64,000 nucleotides of DNA from an uncultured Prevotella sp. (GCA_902800365.1 CADCEF010000021.1:62001-126000), one strand, 5' to 3'; shown: positions 52,914-62,136, counted from the stretch's first letter. A program made the numbers and translations. Notes: generated by a model from the letters alone, not told the origin.

Positions 52914-54245
52914 ATGAAACTCTGGGAAAAGAATTTTGAAATCAACAAGGAGATTGAGCGTTTCACCGTAGGTCGTGACCGCGAGATGGATCTCTATCTG
53001 GCAAAGTATGATGTGCTGGGTTCAATGGCCCACATCACAATGTTGGAAAGCATTGGTCTTCTGGAGAAGGACGAGCTTGCCCAGCTTCTGGCTGAGCTGA
53101 AGAATATCTATCATCTGGCCGAGCGTGGTGAGTTTGTAATCGAAGACGATGTTGAGGACGTACACTCACAGGTAGAGATGCTGCTTACACGTAAGTTGGG
53201 CGATATGGGTAAGAAGATCCACTCTGGTCGTTCGCGCAATGATCAGGTTTTGGTAGACCTTAAGCTCTTTACCCGTCACGAACTGATGGAGATAGCCAAT
53301 GAAGTTAAGATCCTTTTCGATGAGTTGATTCAGAAGAGTAATCAGTACAAGGATGTGCTGATGCCCGGATACACCCATCTGCAGATAGCTATGCCATCAA
53401 GCTTCGGCTTGTGGTTTGGTGCATACGCCGAAAGTCTGGCTGATGATATGCTGTTCCTGCAGGCTGCCTACAAGATGACCAACCGCAACCCATTGGGAAG
53501 CGCTGCAGGTTACGGTAGCTCGTTCCCCTTGAACCGCACAATGACCACCGAGTTGCTTGGTTTCGACTCTATGGATTATAATGTAGTGTATGCCCAGATG
53601 GGTCGCGGCAAGATGGAGCGCAATGTTGGCTTTGCCATTGCAACTATCGCCGGAACAATAGCCAAGATGGCTTTCGATGCATGTATGTTCAATTCTCAGA
53701 ACTTCTCGTTTGTAAAACTCCCCAAGGAGTGTACAACAGGTTCGAGCATCATGCCTCACAAGAAGAATCCCGATGTATTCGAGCTTATCCGTGCTAAGTC
53801 AAACAAGCTACAGTCGCTGCCTCAGCAGATTATGCTAATGATGAACAATCTGCCCGTTGGTTATTTCCGCGATTTGCAGATTATCAAGGAAGTGTTCCTG
53901 CCTGCATTCAACGAACTGAAGGACTGCTTGCAGATGGCTGCCTACATTATTAATAAGATAGAGGTTAACGAGCATATCCTCGATAATCCTATGTACGATC
54001 CGATGTTCTCGGTCGAGGAGGTTAATCGCCTGGCTGCTAATGGTATGCCGTTCCGCGATGCATACAAGAAGGTTGGTCTCGACATCGAAGCCGGAACCTT
54101 CAAGGCCAGTCACGATATCCATCACACTCACGAGGGTAGCATAGGCAATCTGTGCAACGACAAGATTGAGGCCCTGATGCAGCAGACGCTTGATGGTTTT
54201 CACTTTGAGCGAATGACTGAGGCTGAAAAGAAACTGCTGGCATGA
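52914..54245 (+). CDS. argH: Argininosuccinate lyase
   Basis: ArgH releases arginine and fumarate from argininosuccinate. EDDVEDVHSQVEMLLTRKLG, GKKIHSGRSRNDQVLVDLKL, GYTHLQIAMPSSFGLWFGAY and the signature GSSIMPHKKNPDVFELIRAK, which has the catalytic Ser, are all present. It has 443 residues. The stop overlaps the next gene's ATG by four bases. Other arg biosynthesis genes are not in the window. Confidence 0.96.
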   Translation: MKLWEKNFEINKEIERFTVGRDREMDLYLAKYDVLGSMAHITMLESIGLLEKDELAQLLAELKNIYHLAERGEFVIEDDVEDVHSQVEMLLTRKLGDMGKKIHSGRSRNDQVLVDLKLFTRHELMEIANEVKILFDELIQKSNQYKDVLMPGYTHLQIAMPSSFGLWFGAYAESLADDMLFLQAAYKMTNRNPLGSAAGYGSSFPLNRTMTTELLGFDSMDYNVVYAQMGRGKMERNVGFAIATIAGTIAKMAFDACMFNSQNFSFVKLPKECTTGSSIMPHKKNPDVFELIRAKSNKLQSLPQQIMLMMNNLPVGYFRDLQIIKEVFLPAFNELKDCLQMAAYIINKIEVNEHILDNPMYDPMFSVEEVNRLAANGMPFRDAYKKVGLDIEAGTFKASHDIHHTHEGSIGNLCNDKIEALMQQTLDGFHFERMTEAEKKLLA

Positions 54246-54790
54246 AACGTTTGCTGATTCTTTCACTCTGCACTCTGCTCATGGCTTGTGTTGGCGAGGA
54301 GAATATCTATCACGAATACGAGTGCTACTTTCTTTTCGACACCTTTCTGCATCCCGTGCCTTGCCAGCTTACAGCTGCGATAAGTTCAAACGGTGCGTTT
54401 ATGAAGGTAGAAACAAGGGTGGAGCAGGGCGTGCGACATCTGAAGACAATCCGCAACTACGATAATGCTACCGAAGACATACGACTCACAACCGATCGTG
54501 AGACAAGATTGAACTATGCGCTTGGAGCCAATAATTGCATAATAGTTGGCGTAAGCAGTTATGATAATGTGCTGGTGGCCTATGAGGGCCAGTGCTCTAA
54601 CTGCTTGAAGGAACTGGGTGGCCGCCGATACCCCATGACTTGGCAGAATAACGGCACCCAGCTGCATTGCAACAAATGTAAGCGTACATACGACGTAAAC
54701 AATGGAGTAGTGGCAAACGGAACTCCCGGAATAGGCCTGTACAGGTATAAAGCAGCCTTTGATGGCGGTATTCTGAGGGTTTGGAATTAA
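54242..54790 (+). CDS. Lipoprotein with paired CxxC motifs, unknown function
   Basis: A lipoprotein signal (LLMAC) leads into 165 residues that I cannot place firmly. CSNCLKELGG and LHCNKCKRTYDVNNG carry two CxxC pairs about 27 residues apart, a spacing that suits a zinc ribbon or a Rieske-like small domain. The His ligands of a true Rieske cluster are not evident. It is translationally coupled to argH by an ATGA overlap, though the functions look unrelated. Confidence 0.6.
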   Translation: MKRLLILSLCTLLMACVGEENIYHEYECYFLFDTFLHPVPCQLTAAISSNGAFMKVETRVEQGVRHLKTIRNYDNATEDIRLTTDRETRLNYALGANNCIIVGVSSYDNVLVAYEGQCSNCLKELGGRRYPMTWQNNGTQLHCNKCKRTYDVNNGVVANGTPGIGLYRYKAAFDGGILRVWN

Positions 54791-54804
54791 AAAAAGATAA
54801 AAAG

Positions 54805-54836
54805 TTTGGCTATTCCAATAAATAAAAGTACCTTTG
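54805..54836 (+). promoter_or_regulatory. tRNA-Leu promoter
   Basis: TTTG (54805-54808) and TACCTTTG (54829-54836) are 20 bases apart, close to the full Bacteroidota promoter consensus, and end 14 bases before the mature tRNA. Confidence 0.75.
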
Positions 54837-54850
54837 CACCGCAAAATGGA

Positions 54851-54937
54851 GCCGCGATGGTGAAATGGTAGACACGAGGGACTTAAAATCCCTTGACCAT
54901 TTAAACGGTCGTGCGGGTTCGAGTCCCGCTCGCGGCA
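54851..54937 (+). tRNA. tRNA-Leu (anticodon UAA)
   Basis: The acceptor stem GCCGCGA pairs with TCGCGGC, leaving discriminator A. The anticodon stem AGGGA/TCCCT encloses the loop CTTAAAA, whose middle triplet TAA reads UUA and UUG codons. A long variable arm with stem GACC/GGTC and a TTCGAGTCC T-loop confirm a class II Leu tRNA of 87 bases. CCA is not encoded. Confidence 0.96.
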
Positions 54938-54955
54938 CTAATCAAAGGTATTTTT

Positions 54956-56617
54956 ATGAAAAAGGAAACTATTTTACTCATGTCAGCAGCTGCGCTGATG
55001 ACTTTTACATCGTGTTCTAAACTAGGAGAATTGTCAGCCGATAATTTCACTGTAACCCCAAATCCACTCGAAACTCAGCAAGGCGTTGTTCCTGCAACTA
55101 TCAATGGTCACTTCCCTGAGAAGTATATGAAGAAGAAGGCCGTTGTAACCGTTGTGCCCGAACTCCGCTATTCTAACGGACAGGTTGAGAAGGGTACTAC
55201 TGCCACTTTCCAGGGCGAGAGTGTTCGCGGTAACGACCAGACCATCAACTACCGCATGGGTGGTAACTATACAATGAAGACAAGCTTTGCCTATGTAGGC
55301 GATAACAAAGCTGAGATGTACCTTACTTTCGATGCCCGCATCGGCAACAAGAAGATGGAGGTTCCAGCCGTTAAGGTGGCTGATGGAATCATCGCAACAT
55401 CTGAGCTTTATAAGCGCACAATTCTTTCTACACAGGCAGCTGTTGCTCCCGATGCATATCAGCGCATTACAAAGAAGAAGCTTGATGCTAACATCAAGTT
55501 CCTTATCCAGCAGGCTACATTGCGTAAGAGCGAGCTTAAGAACAATTCTGTTCAGGAGTTCGTGAAGATGCTTAAACAGATTAACAACGATCGCGAGAAA
55601 CTCAACCTTGAGAATATCGAGGTTTCTGCATACGCTTCGCCCGATGGTGGTTTCGCTATCAACGATAAGTTGGCAGGTGAGCGCCAGAAGGTATCTGAGA
55701 AGTATGTAAATCAGGAACTCAAGAAGATTAAGTTCGATGCTCCTGTTGATGCTAAGTACACCGCACAGGACTGGGAGGGATTCCAGCAGTTGGTAAAGGC
55801 AAGCAACATTCAGGACAAGGAGGTTATCCTTCGAGTTCTTTCTATGTATAAGGATCCACAGGAGCGCGAGCAGCAGATTAAGAATATCTCTACAGCCTTC
55901 CGTGAGTTGGCCGATGGTATTCTTCCTGAGTTGCGCCGTGCCCGTCTTACTATCAACTACGAGACTATTGGCCGCAGCGACGATCAGATTCTCGAGCAGC
56001 TTAATGCCGATCCTGCTAAGCTGAGCATAGAGGAGATTCTGTATGGTGCTACTCTTAAGTCATCTCTCGACGAGAAGAAGGAAGTTTATCTCACAGCCGC
56101 CAAGATTTATCCTAACGACTATCGTGCATACAACAATATCGCAGCACTCGAGTTCGAGCGTGGTAACTATGCCGCAGCTAAGGAATATCTGCAGAAGATT
56201 AATAGTCTGCCTGAGGCAAATGCAAACCTAGGTTTGCTGGCACTTAAGGATGGCGATGTAGCAACTGCTGAGCGTTTCATTGCCAGCGCTACAGGTGCCA
56301 ACGGACTTGCTGAGGTTATGGGTAACCTGAACCTTGCAAAAGGTAACTATGCTCAGGCCGAGGAGGATTTTGCTGAGGTTTATTCTAACAGCGCTGTTCT
56401 GGCTCAGATCCTGAATAACGATTACGTGTCAGCTGCTGTTACACTTAAGTACATCCAGAATCCAGATGCTACTTCTGAGTATCTGCGTGCTCTGATGAGT
56501 GCCCGTATGGGTAACAACGACGATGCTGCTGAGGCTCTGCGCGAGGCTATCAAGAAGGATGCTTCGTTTGCTAAGTACGCAGCTAACGATATCGAATTAC
56601 AGAAGATACAAAAGTAA
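54956..56617 (+). CDS. Lipoprotein with OmpA-like segment and TPR repeats
   Basis: The start is the ATG at 54956, 18 bases after the tRNA (553 residues). The lipobox is FTSC. A beta-rich N-terminal half (PATINGHFPEKYMKKKAVVT, YRMGGNYTMKTSFAYVG) leads to an OmpA-like stretch (VSAYASPDGGFAINDKLAGE, RQKVSEKYV) and C-terminal TPRs (YPNDYRAYNNIAALEFERGN, NANLGLLALKDGDVATAERF). It is probably an abundant outer-membrane-attached structural protein. The next gene begins one base after its stop. Confidence 0.8.
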   Translation: MKKETILLMSAAALMTFTSCSKLGELSADNFTVTPNPLETQQGVVPATINGHFPEKYMKKKAVVTVVPELRYSNGQVEKGTTATFQGESVRGNDQTINYRMGGNYTMKTSFAYVGDNKAEMYLTFDARIGNKKMEVPAVKVADGIIATSELYKRTILSTQAAVAPDAYQRITKKKLDANIKFLIQQATLRKSELKNNSVQEFVKMLKQINNDREKLNLENIEVSAYASPDGGFAINDKLAGERQKVSEKYVNQELKKIKFDAPVDAKYTAQDWEGFQQLVKASNIQDKEVILRVLSMYKDPQEREQQIKNISTAFRELADGILPELRRARLTINYETIGRSDDQILEQLNADPAKLSIEEILYGATLKSSLDEKKEVYLTAAKIYPNDYRAYNNIAALEFERGNYAAAKEYLQKINSLPEANANLGLLALKDGDVATAERFIASATGANGLAEVMGNLNLAKGNYAQAEEDFAEVYSNSAVLAQILNNDYVSAAVTLKYIQNPDATSEYLRALMSARMGNNDDAAEALREAIKKDASFAKYAANDIELQKIQK

Positions 56618-56618
56618 T

Positions 56619-57620
56619 ATGAAAAAGGCGTGTCTCTTTGCATGTTTAGTTTCGCTCGTGCTGTTTTCTTGTGGCGATAGTCAGAAGAACTTCAAGATTG
56701 AAGGCAGTTTCAAGGGCTTTAAGCAAGGAGAACTTTACGTCTACGAGATGGATGGCTCCCGTAGGCTCGACACTATCGGTGTCAGCCGAGGGGAGTTCGT
56801 TTATCAGGCCTCGATTACCGAGCCTACCACACTTGTTGTAGTGTTCCCTAACTACTCTGAGTTGCCTGTTTTTGCCGAGCCCGGTGTAACCATTAAGGTA
56901 AAGGGAGATGCGTCGCATCTTAAGGAGACCGCAGTTAAGGGTTCAGATACTAACGAGGCAATGACCGATTTTCGCTTGAGAACAAGTAACATGGTGCCTC
57001 CCGATGTTATTAAAGAGGCTACCAAATTCATCAACGAGCATGCGGCATCGCCAGTAAGTATCTATCTGCTCAACAAGTATTTTATTCAGACTCCTGATCC
57101 TGATTATAATAAGATTCAGGATTTATTAAAGACTATTATCAAGGCTCAGCCCGATAACCAGAAGATTGCAAAGATAAGTAAGCAGTTGGAACCCTTTAAG
57201 GCTCTGATGATTGGCAACCGCCTGCCTTCGTTTAGTGCAAAAGGTTTGAATGGCGAGAGTGTTTCATCTTCCGATCTTAATGCAAAGGTAAATGTTATTA
57301 CCCTCTGGGCTTCGTGGAACTATGAGAGTATTAACATCCAGAATCTTCTTGCCCGACTTAAAAGAGAGCACGAGGGTAGCATCAAGGTGCTTGGCGTCAG
57401 CATAGACGGTAGCGTTTCTGACTGTCGTAAGATAGTAGAAAGAGACTCAGTTAAATGGAGCACTGTCTGCGATGGCAAGATGTGGGATACGCCTGTGCTG
57501 CAGAAGATAGGGTTGACCTATCTGCCTGATAATGTTGTTATCGATGGTCAGGGAAAGATTATAGCCCGATCATTGAACTACCAGGAGCTGAATAAGAAAA
57601 TAGAAGAATTAATCGAATAA
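56619..57620 (+). CDS. DUF4369/thioredoxin-fold lipoprotein lacking CxxC
   Basis: A lipoprotein signal (VLFSC) is followed by a DUF4369 beta domain (FKIEGSFKGFKQGELYVYEM, EPGVTIKVKGDA) and a thioredoxin-like domain. Where the active site should read WASWCxPC it reads LWASWNYESINIQN, so both Cys are missing, while LTYLPDNVVIDGQGKIIA preserves the cis-Pro region. It cannot be a dithiol oxidoreductase. A binding or scaffold role is inferred. It has 333 residues and lies in an apparent unit with the preceding lipoprotein and comM. Confidence 0.85.
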   Translation: MKKACLFACLVSLVLFSCGDSQKNFKIEGSFKGFKQGELYVYEMDGSRRLDTIGVSRGEFVYQASITEPTTLVVVFPNYSELPVFAEPGVTIKVKGDASHLKETAVKGSDTNEAMTDFRLRTSNMVPPDVIKEATKFINEHAASPVSIYLLNKYFIQTPDPDYNKIQDLLKTIIKAQPDNQKIAKISKQLEPFKALMIGNRLPSFSAKGLNGESVSSSDLNAKVNVITLWASWNYESINIQNLLARLKREHEGSIKVLGVSIDGSVSDCRKIVERDSVKWSTVCDGKMWDTPVLQKIGLTYLPDNVVIDGQGKIIARSLNYQELNKKIEELIE

Positions 57621-57623
57621 GCG

Positions 57624-59165
57624 ATGCTTGTAAAGACCTATTGTGCAGCAGTAACAGCACTCGAGGCAACGACCATAACCATTGAAGTGAATCTGGCCAG
57701 AGGCACTATGTTCCACTTATCCGGACTTGCCGATACCGCAGTAAAAGAGAGCTACGATCGCATAAGAGCTGCAATCGAGAATATTGGTTTCAAGTCACCT
57801 ACCGCCGATCTTACTATAAATCTCAGTCCGGCCGACATCCGTAAGGAGGGTTGCGGCTACGACCTCCCGTTGGCAATAGGCATTCTTGCTGCTTACGGGA
57901 AAGTGAGCGAAGACATACTTTCAGAGTATATGATGATAGGCGAACTTGGTCTCGACGGAAAGCTGAAACCTGTTAGTGGAGCCCTGTCGGTGGCCATCCG
58001 TGCCCGTAAGGAGAAGTTCAAGGGGCTGATAGTTCCGAAGGAGAATGTGCGCGAGGCAGCCGTTGTTAATCAGCTTGATGTGCTGGGAATGGACAATCTG
58101 GCCGATGTAATCGGGTTCCTTAACGGTTCTACCGAATTCGAGCCCACCTTCGTAGATACAAGGAAAGAGTTCTATGAGCAGCAATATGCCTATGATCTTG
58201 ACTTTGCCGACGTAAGAGGGCAGGAGAGCGTGAAACGTGCTCTTGAGGTTGCAGCAGCAGGTTCGCACAATGTAATTCTTATCGGCCCTCCGGGCAGTGG
58301 TAAGTCAATGATGGCCAAGCGATTACCAAGCATCTTGCCGCCGCTTTCGCTTGCCGAGAGTCTTGAGACAACCCAGATACATTCTGTTGCAGGAATCTTG
58401 CCGAGTGGTACATCGCTTATCTCGCAGCGCCCTTTCCGCAGTCCCCACCACACAATATCGCAAGTGGCAATGACTGGTGGAACCCAGAAGGCTCAGCCTG
58501 GTGAGGTATCATTGGCGCATAATGGAGTGCTTTTCTGCGATGAGCTGCCTGAGTTCAGCCGCGCCACTCTCGAGGTACTGCGCCAGCCGCTCGAAGACCG
58601 CAAGATAACCATCAGCCGAGCCAAATACACTATCGAGTATCCTTGTTCGTTCATGTTTGTTGCTTCGATGAATCCTTGCCCTTGCGGCTATTTTGGCGAC
58701 CCTACCCACCACTGCGTGTGCACACCCGGTCAGATTCAGAAGTATATGAACCGCATTTCAGGTCCGCTGCTCGATCGCATGGACCTTCATATCGAGGTGC
58801 CTGTGGTGCCGTTCAACCAGCTGTCGCAGATGCAGCCGGGCGAGTCGAGTGCCGCTATCCGCAAGCGTGTTATTGCAGCCCGCAAGCGTCAGGAAGAGCG
58901 ATATAAGAACTTCAAGGGCGTTTATAGCAATGCCCAGATGACCGAACGTATGATTCACCAGTTTGCCGAGCCCGACGAACAGAGTCTGGATATGCTCCGT
59001 ACTGCGATGGAACGACTGCATCTCAGTGCCCGAGCATACAACCGAATACTCAAGGTGGCTCGTACGATTGCTGATTTGGAAGGTACAGAGTGCGTGCTTT
59101 CGCACCACATAGCCGAAGCCATCGGTTATCGTAATCTGGACCGAGGCGACTGGGCCGACAGATAA
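57624..59165 (+). CDS. comM: YifB/ComM family AAA+ ATPase (Mg chelatase-like)
   Basis: The N-terminal Lon-protease-like domain (about 1-170) has LARGTMFHLSGLADTAVKES and GYDLPLAIGILAAYG. The AAA domain has Walker A ILIGPPGSGKSMMAKRLPSI, Walker B LFCDELPEF and FVASMNPCPCGYFGD with a Cys cluster. The C-terminal helical part has LSARAYNRILKVARTIADLE. ComM is a hexameric branch-migration helicase used in natural transformation. Full length at 513 residues. Confidence 0.93.
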   Translation: MLVKTYCAAVTALEATTITIEVNLARGTMFHLSGLADTAVKESYDRIRAAIENIGFKSPTADLTINLSPADIRKEGCGYDLPLAIGILAAYGKVSEDILSEYMMIGELGLDGKLKPVSGALSVAIRARKEKFKGLIVPKENVREAAVVNQLDVLGMDNLADVIGFLNGSTEFEPTFVDTRKEFYEQQYAYDLDFADVRGQESVKRALEVAAAGSHNVILIGPPGSGKSMMAKRLPSILPPLSLAESLETTQIHSVAGILPSGTSLISQRPFRSPHHTISQVAMTGGTQKAQPGEVSLAHNGVLFCDELPEFSRATLEVLRQPLEDRKITISRAKYTIEYPCSFMFVASMNPCPCGYFGDPTHHCVCTPGQIQKYMNRISGPLLDRMDLHIEVPVVPFNQLSQMQPGESSAAIRKRVIAARKRQEERYKNFKGVYSNAQMTERMIHQFAEPDEQSLDMLRTAMERLHLSARAYNRILKVARTIADLEGTECVLSHHIAEAIGYRNLDRGDWADR

Positions 59166-59188
59166 TTTTCACTTAATATCGTTATATT

Positions 59189-59605
59189 ATGGACGAAGCC
59201 AGATTCATAAACTTGCTCGAAGAGCACGGCGTAAAGCCCACCAGCAATCGTATTGTTGTGGTTAAGGCTTTGGCCTCTTCTATCCAGCCATTGTCGCTGG
59301 CCGAGTTGGAGAGCCGCATCCAGACTATAGACAAGTCTAACGTGTTCCGCGCTCTTACGCTCTTCCGCGAGCATCACTTGGTGCATGCCATCGAGGGAAC
59401 TGGTGACGGCACCCGCTACGAGCTGTGCCATAGCCATCACGATGACCACGACGACGACCTCCATCCCCACTTCTATTGCGAAGAGTGCCAGCAGACGTAC
59501 TGTCTGGATGGCGTCGAGATGCCCCAGGTGCAGCTGCCTGCTGGATTCAAGCAGCATTCGTCTAATTTCATGATTAAAGGAACTTGTCCACACTGCAAAA
59601 AATGA
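59189..59605 (+). CDS. Fur family metal-responsive regulator
   Basis: The winged-helix part has GVKPTSNRIVVVKAL and SNVFRALTLFREHHLVHAI. A His/Asp-rich segment (CHSHHDDHDDDLHPHFYCEEC) and paired CxxC sites (CEEC, CPHC) form the metal and structural zinc sites. The His-rich run could suit zinc sensing, but the Fur/Zur/Per choice cannot be made by eye. The stop overlaps the next ATG (ATGA). Confidence 0.92.
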   Translation: MDEARFINLLEEHGVKPTSNRIVVVKALASSIQPLSLAELESRIQTIDKSNVFRALTLFREHHLVHAIEGTGDGTRYELCHSHHDDHDDDLHPHFYCEECQQTYCLDGVEMPQVQLPAGFKQHSSNFMIKGTCPHCKK

Positions 59606-60291
59606 TAGACCTACAGAATCTTCGAGTGATAGCCTTCGATGCCGACGACACGCTTTGGGATTGTCAGTCGCATTTCGAAGCCGTAGAGAATCATCTCTAC
59701 CAGCTCATCAAGCCCTATTGCGACGATCCTGCACGCGAGTTGTTCATCACCGAATCGGGTAATATGGCCGACTTGGGTTATGGCTGCAAAGCCTTCACCA
59801 TATCTATTATAGAGACGGCCCTGCGTGTTGGTGGCAGTCATCTTAGCCATGTAGAACTCTCAGAGTTGTTGGCCCACAGCAAGTCGCTGCTGCATTTGCC
59901 TGCCACACCTCTGCCCGAGGTTGAGTCTACCCTGCAGCGCCTTCAGGCCTATCCCTACCGCCTGGTGGTGTTCACAAAGGGCGAGCTTCAGGACCAGGAG
60001 AATAAGCTCCATCGCAGTCGCCTTGGCAAGTATTTCTCACATGTAGAGATTACCTCGGATAAAACCGAGACTGAGTTCCAGAACCTCTGCGAGCATCTCG
60101 ACATCCTGCCCCACCAGCTTCTTATGGTGGGCAACTCTCTTAAGAGCGATATCGCCCCTGCGCTCAACATCGGTGCTTGGGCCATCCACATCCCATTCCA
60201 CGTTACATGGCAGTTGGAGCATTCTGAGGATATCGAACACGAGCGACTGATAAAAATTACCCATTTCAACGAAATTCTTAAGCACTTATGA
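59602..60291 (+). CDS. HAD family hydrolase
   Basis: VIAFDADDTLWDCQ is HAD motif I, with Asp nucleophiles, LVVFTKG motif II and MVGNSLKSDIAPALNIGAWA motif IV. The cap is helical, as in the YjjG/GPH-like phosphatases. The start is the ATG overlapping the fur-type stop (229 residues). The thioesterase gene overlaps its stop by four bases, so three genes are coupled. The substrate is unknown. Confidence 0.88.
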   Translation: MIDLQNLRVIAFDADDTLWDCQSHFEAVENHLYQLIKPYCDDPARELFITESGNMADLGYGCKAFTISIIETALRVGGSHLSHVELSELLAHSKSLLHLPATPLPEVESTLQRLQAYPYRLVVFTKGELQDQENKLHRSRLGKYFSHVEITSDKTETEFQNLCEHLDILPHQLLMVGNSLKSDIAPALNIGAWAIHIPFHVTWQLEHSEDIEHERLIKITHFNEILKHL

Positions 60292-60686
60292 ACTATATTT
60301 TTGAAACCCGAATGGAGGTGCGCGACTACGAGTGCGACATCGAAGGCATCGTAAACAATGCCAACTATCTGCACTATGCCGAGCACACCCGTCACTTGTT
60401 CCTGCGCAGCCTTGGTGCAAGTTTCGCTAAGCTGCACGAGCAGGGCATCGATGCCGTTGTGGCCCGTATGAACCTGCAGTTTAAAACCCCATTGCGTTGC
60501 GACGATGAGTTCATCTCGCGCCTTGCACTCACCAAAGAGGGCATAAAGTACGTGTTCCATCAGGCCATCTTCCGCGCCAGCGATGAGAAGATGTGCTTCC
60601 GTGGCGATTTCGAGCTGGTGTGCATCGTCAACGGCCGTCTGGCTCCAAGCCCAGAATACGATGAGGCTTTCAAGGACTTTATTTAA
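60288..60686 (+). CDS. Hotdog-fold acyl-CoA thioesterase (YbgC/4HBT type)
   Basis: MEVRDYECDIEGIVNNANYLHYAEHTRHL is the 4HBT active-site helix region, with the Asp at the usual place after the first strand. ARMNLQFKTPLRCDDEF follows. It has 132 residues. It probably hydrolyses a small acyl-CoA. The coupling with the HAD gene is by overlap only and does not by itself imply a shared pathway. Confidence 0.88.
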   Translation: MNYIFETRMEVRDYECDIEGIVNNANYLHYAEHTRHLFLRSLGASFAKLHEQGIDAVVARMNLQFKTPLRCDDEFISRLALTKEGIKYVFHQAIFRASDEKMCFRGDFELVCIVNGRLAPSPEYDEAFKDFI

Positions 60687-60715
60687 GCATATAAAAACCT
60701 AACTATCCGCTATAT

Positions 60716-61222
60716 ATGAAGAAACTGTTGTTCGTGGCTCTGCTGATGGCCGCATCACTCAACATCAGCGCACAGGTTAAGGAGCCCGAGGCTCCACAGT
60801 TGGAGTTTGCCCTGCAGCTTAAGGTTACCCTTGGCGAGGCATTCGGTATCGACAACACCCAGCACGGTCGCCGCACCGTAATCCCCATCACTGGCGGAAC
60901 CTTCGAGGGCCCTGGCATCAAGGGTACCATCGTTAATGGCGGTGCCGACTATCAGCTTAACGCCGAAGGTCGCACAGAGCTCGAGGCCATCTACTGCATC
61001 AAGACCGACGATGGAATCTACATCCACGTACGCAACCGTGGCATCATTGCTAACGGAAAGGATGCCGATGGAAAGCCCAGCTTCTATTTCCGCGCTGCGC
61101 CACAGTTCGAGGCACCTGCCGATAGCAAGTACGGCTGGCTAAACAACTCACTGTTCCTTTGTGCACCAACATTCTCGTCCGACTTCAAGGGCATTGTGCT
61201 CAACGTTTGGCGTGTAAAGTAA
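60716..61222 (+). CDS. Exported DUF3237 family protein
   Basis: A signal peptide (MKKLLFVALLMAASLNISAQ) precedes a single DUF3237 beta-barrel-like domain: RRTVIPITGGTFEGPGIKGT, IVNGGADYQLN, GIYIHVRNRGI and FYFRAAPQFEAPADSKYGWL with NNSLFL at the end. The family has no known activity. Most members lack a signal peptide; this one is clearly exported. It lies 29 bases after the thioesterase gene. Confidence 0.85.
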   Translation: MKKLLFVALLMAASLNISAQVKEPEAPQLEFALQLKVTLGEAFGIDNTQHGRRTVIPITGGTFEGPGIKGTIVNGGADYQLNAEGRTELEAIYCIKTDDGIYIHVRNRGIIANGKDADGKPSFYFRAAPQFEAPADSKYGWLNNSLFLCAPTFSSDFKGIVLNVWRVK

Positions 61223-61241
61223 CTAATCCTGTTTCAAAGCT

Positions 61242-61997
61242 ATGAACATCAAGAACGCTTTCATCGGCCTTATGCTGCTGGTTTGCGGCAGTGCAGTGGC
61301 GCAGGATAGGGCAGAGGTGGAGTTCCAGACCACCGAGGGCAACATACGTATAGCCCTGTTCAACGAGACTCCGCAGCATCGCGATAACTTCATGAAGCTG
61401 GCCCGAATGGAGTTCTACGACTCGCTGCTGTTCCACCGTGTAATTAAGGACTTTATGATTCAGGGTGGCGACTTGCACAGCAAGCACGCCGAGCCTGGCA
61501 AGTTGCTTGGCGAGGGCGAGCTTGACTACACCATCGAACCCGAGTTCCGCCTGCCTCAGATATATCACCGCCGTGGTGTGATAGCCTCTGCACGCGAGTC
61601 AGATAAGGTAAACCCCGAGCGTCGCTCTGGTGCAGCCCAGTTCTACATCGTGTGGGGTAAGGTCTACGATGACCGCCGATTGGCAAAGGTTCAGGAGAAA
61701 CTAGATTCTTTATCCGATGGCCAGATAAAGCTTACCCCCGAGATGATTGAGACCTACAAGACCGTTGGCGGCACACCCCATCTCGACGGCCAGTACACCG
61801 TGTTTGGCGAGGTTACCCAAGGCCTCGACGTTGTAGAGCGCATCATGAAGGTTGAGACCGACAAAAACGATCGCCCTTTAAACGATGTTCGCATACTGAA
61901 ATTAAGAATCATCAGCGACCCCTACGCCCCCAAACCAGCACCCGCCAAGAAGGTTGTTAAGACCGTACGTCGCGTGGTAAAGAAGAAGGCAAAGTAA
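61242..61997 (+). CDS. Exported cyclophilin-type peptidyl-prolyl isomerase
   Basis: A signal peptide ends near GSAVAQ. The cyclophilin domain has LFHRVIKDFMIQGGD and, further on, RSGAAQFYIVWGK and GQYTVFGEVTQGLDVVERIM. An insert of about 25 residues near 150-175 (KVQEKLDSLSDGQIKLTPEM) resembles those of other Bacteroidota cyclophilins. The C-terminal tail is very basic (KKVVKTVRRVVKKKAK). It would assist folding of exported proteins. Confidence 0.93.
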   Translation: MNIKNAFIGLMLLVCGSAVAQDRAEVEFQTTEGNIRIALFNETPQHRDNFMKLARMEFYDSLLFHRVIKDFMIQGGDLHSKHAEPGKLLGEGELDYTIEPEFRLPQIYHRRGVIASARESDKVNPERRSGAAQFYIVWGKVYDDRRLAKVQEKLDSLSDGQIKLTPEMIETYKTVGGTPHLDGQYTVFGEVTQGLDVVERIMKVETDKNDRPLNDVRILKLRIISDPYAPKPAPAKKVVKTVRRVVKKKAK

Positions 61998-62060
61998 CAA
62001 AATTGCTAATCAAAAACGTAAAAATTTTGGATTCTTGCACATAGTTTCAGAAAAATAACG

Positions 62061-62101
62061 TATATTTGCGCCGTGTATCGAAAGATTACACGGCTTTTTT
62101 A
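62061..62101 (+). promoter_or_regulatory. -7 box directly followed by a terminator-like hairpin
   Basis: TATATTTG (62061-62068) is followed at once by GCCGTGTA (62070-62077), a TCGAAAGAT loop region and TACACGGC (62087-62094), then a T run. The predicted start site lies within the first stem arm. It may terminate the upstream isomerase transcript, act as a leader hairpin for the next gene, or both. Confidence 0.6.
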
Positions 62102-62136
62102 TTCCAATAACTATCCATCTATTAACAAGCTCAGTT

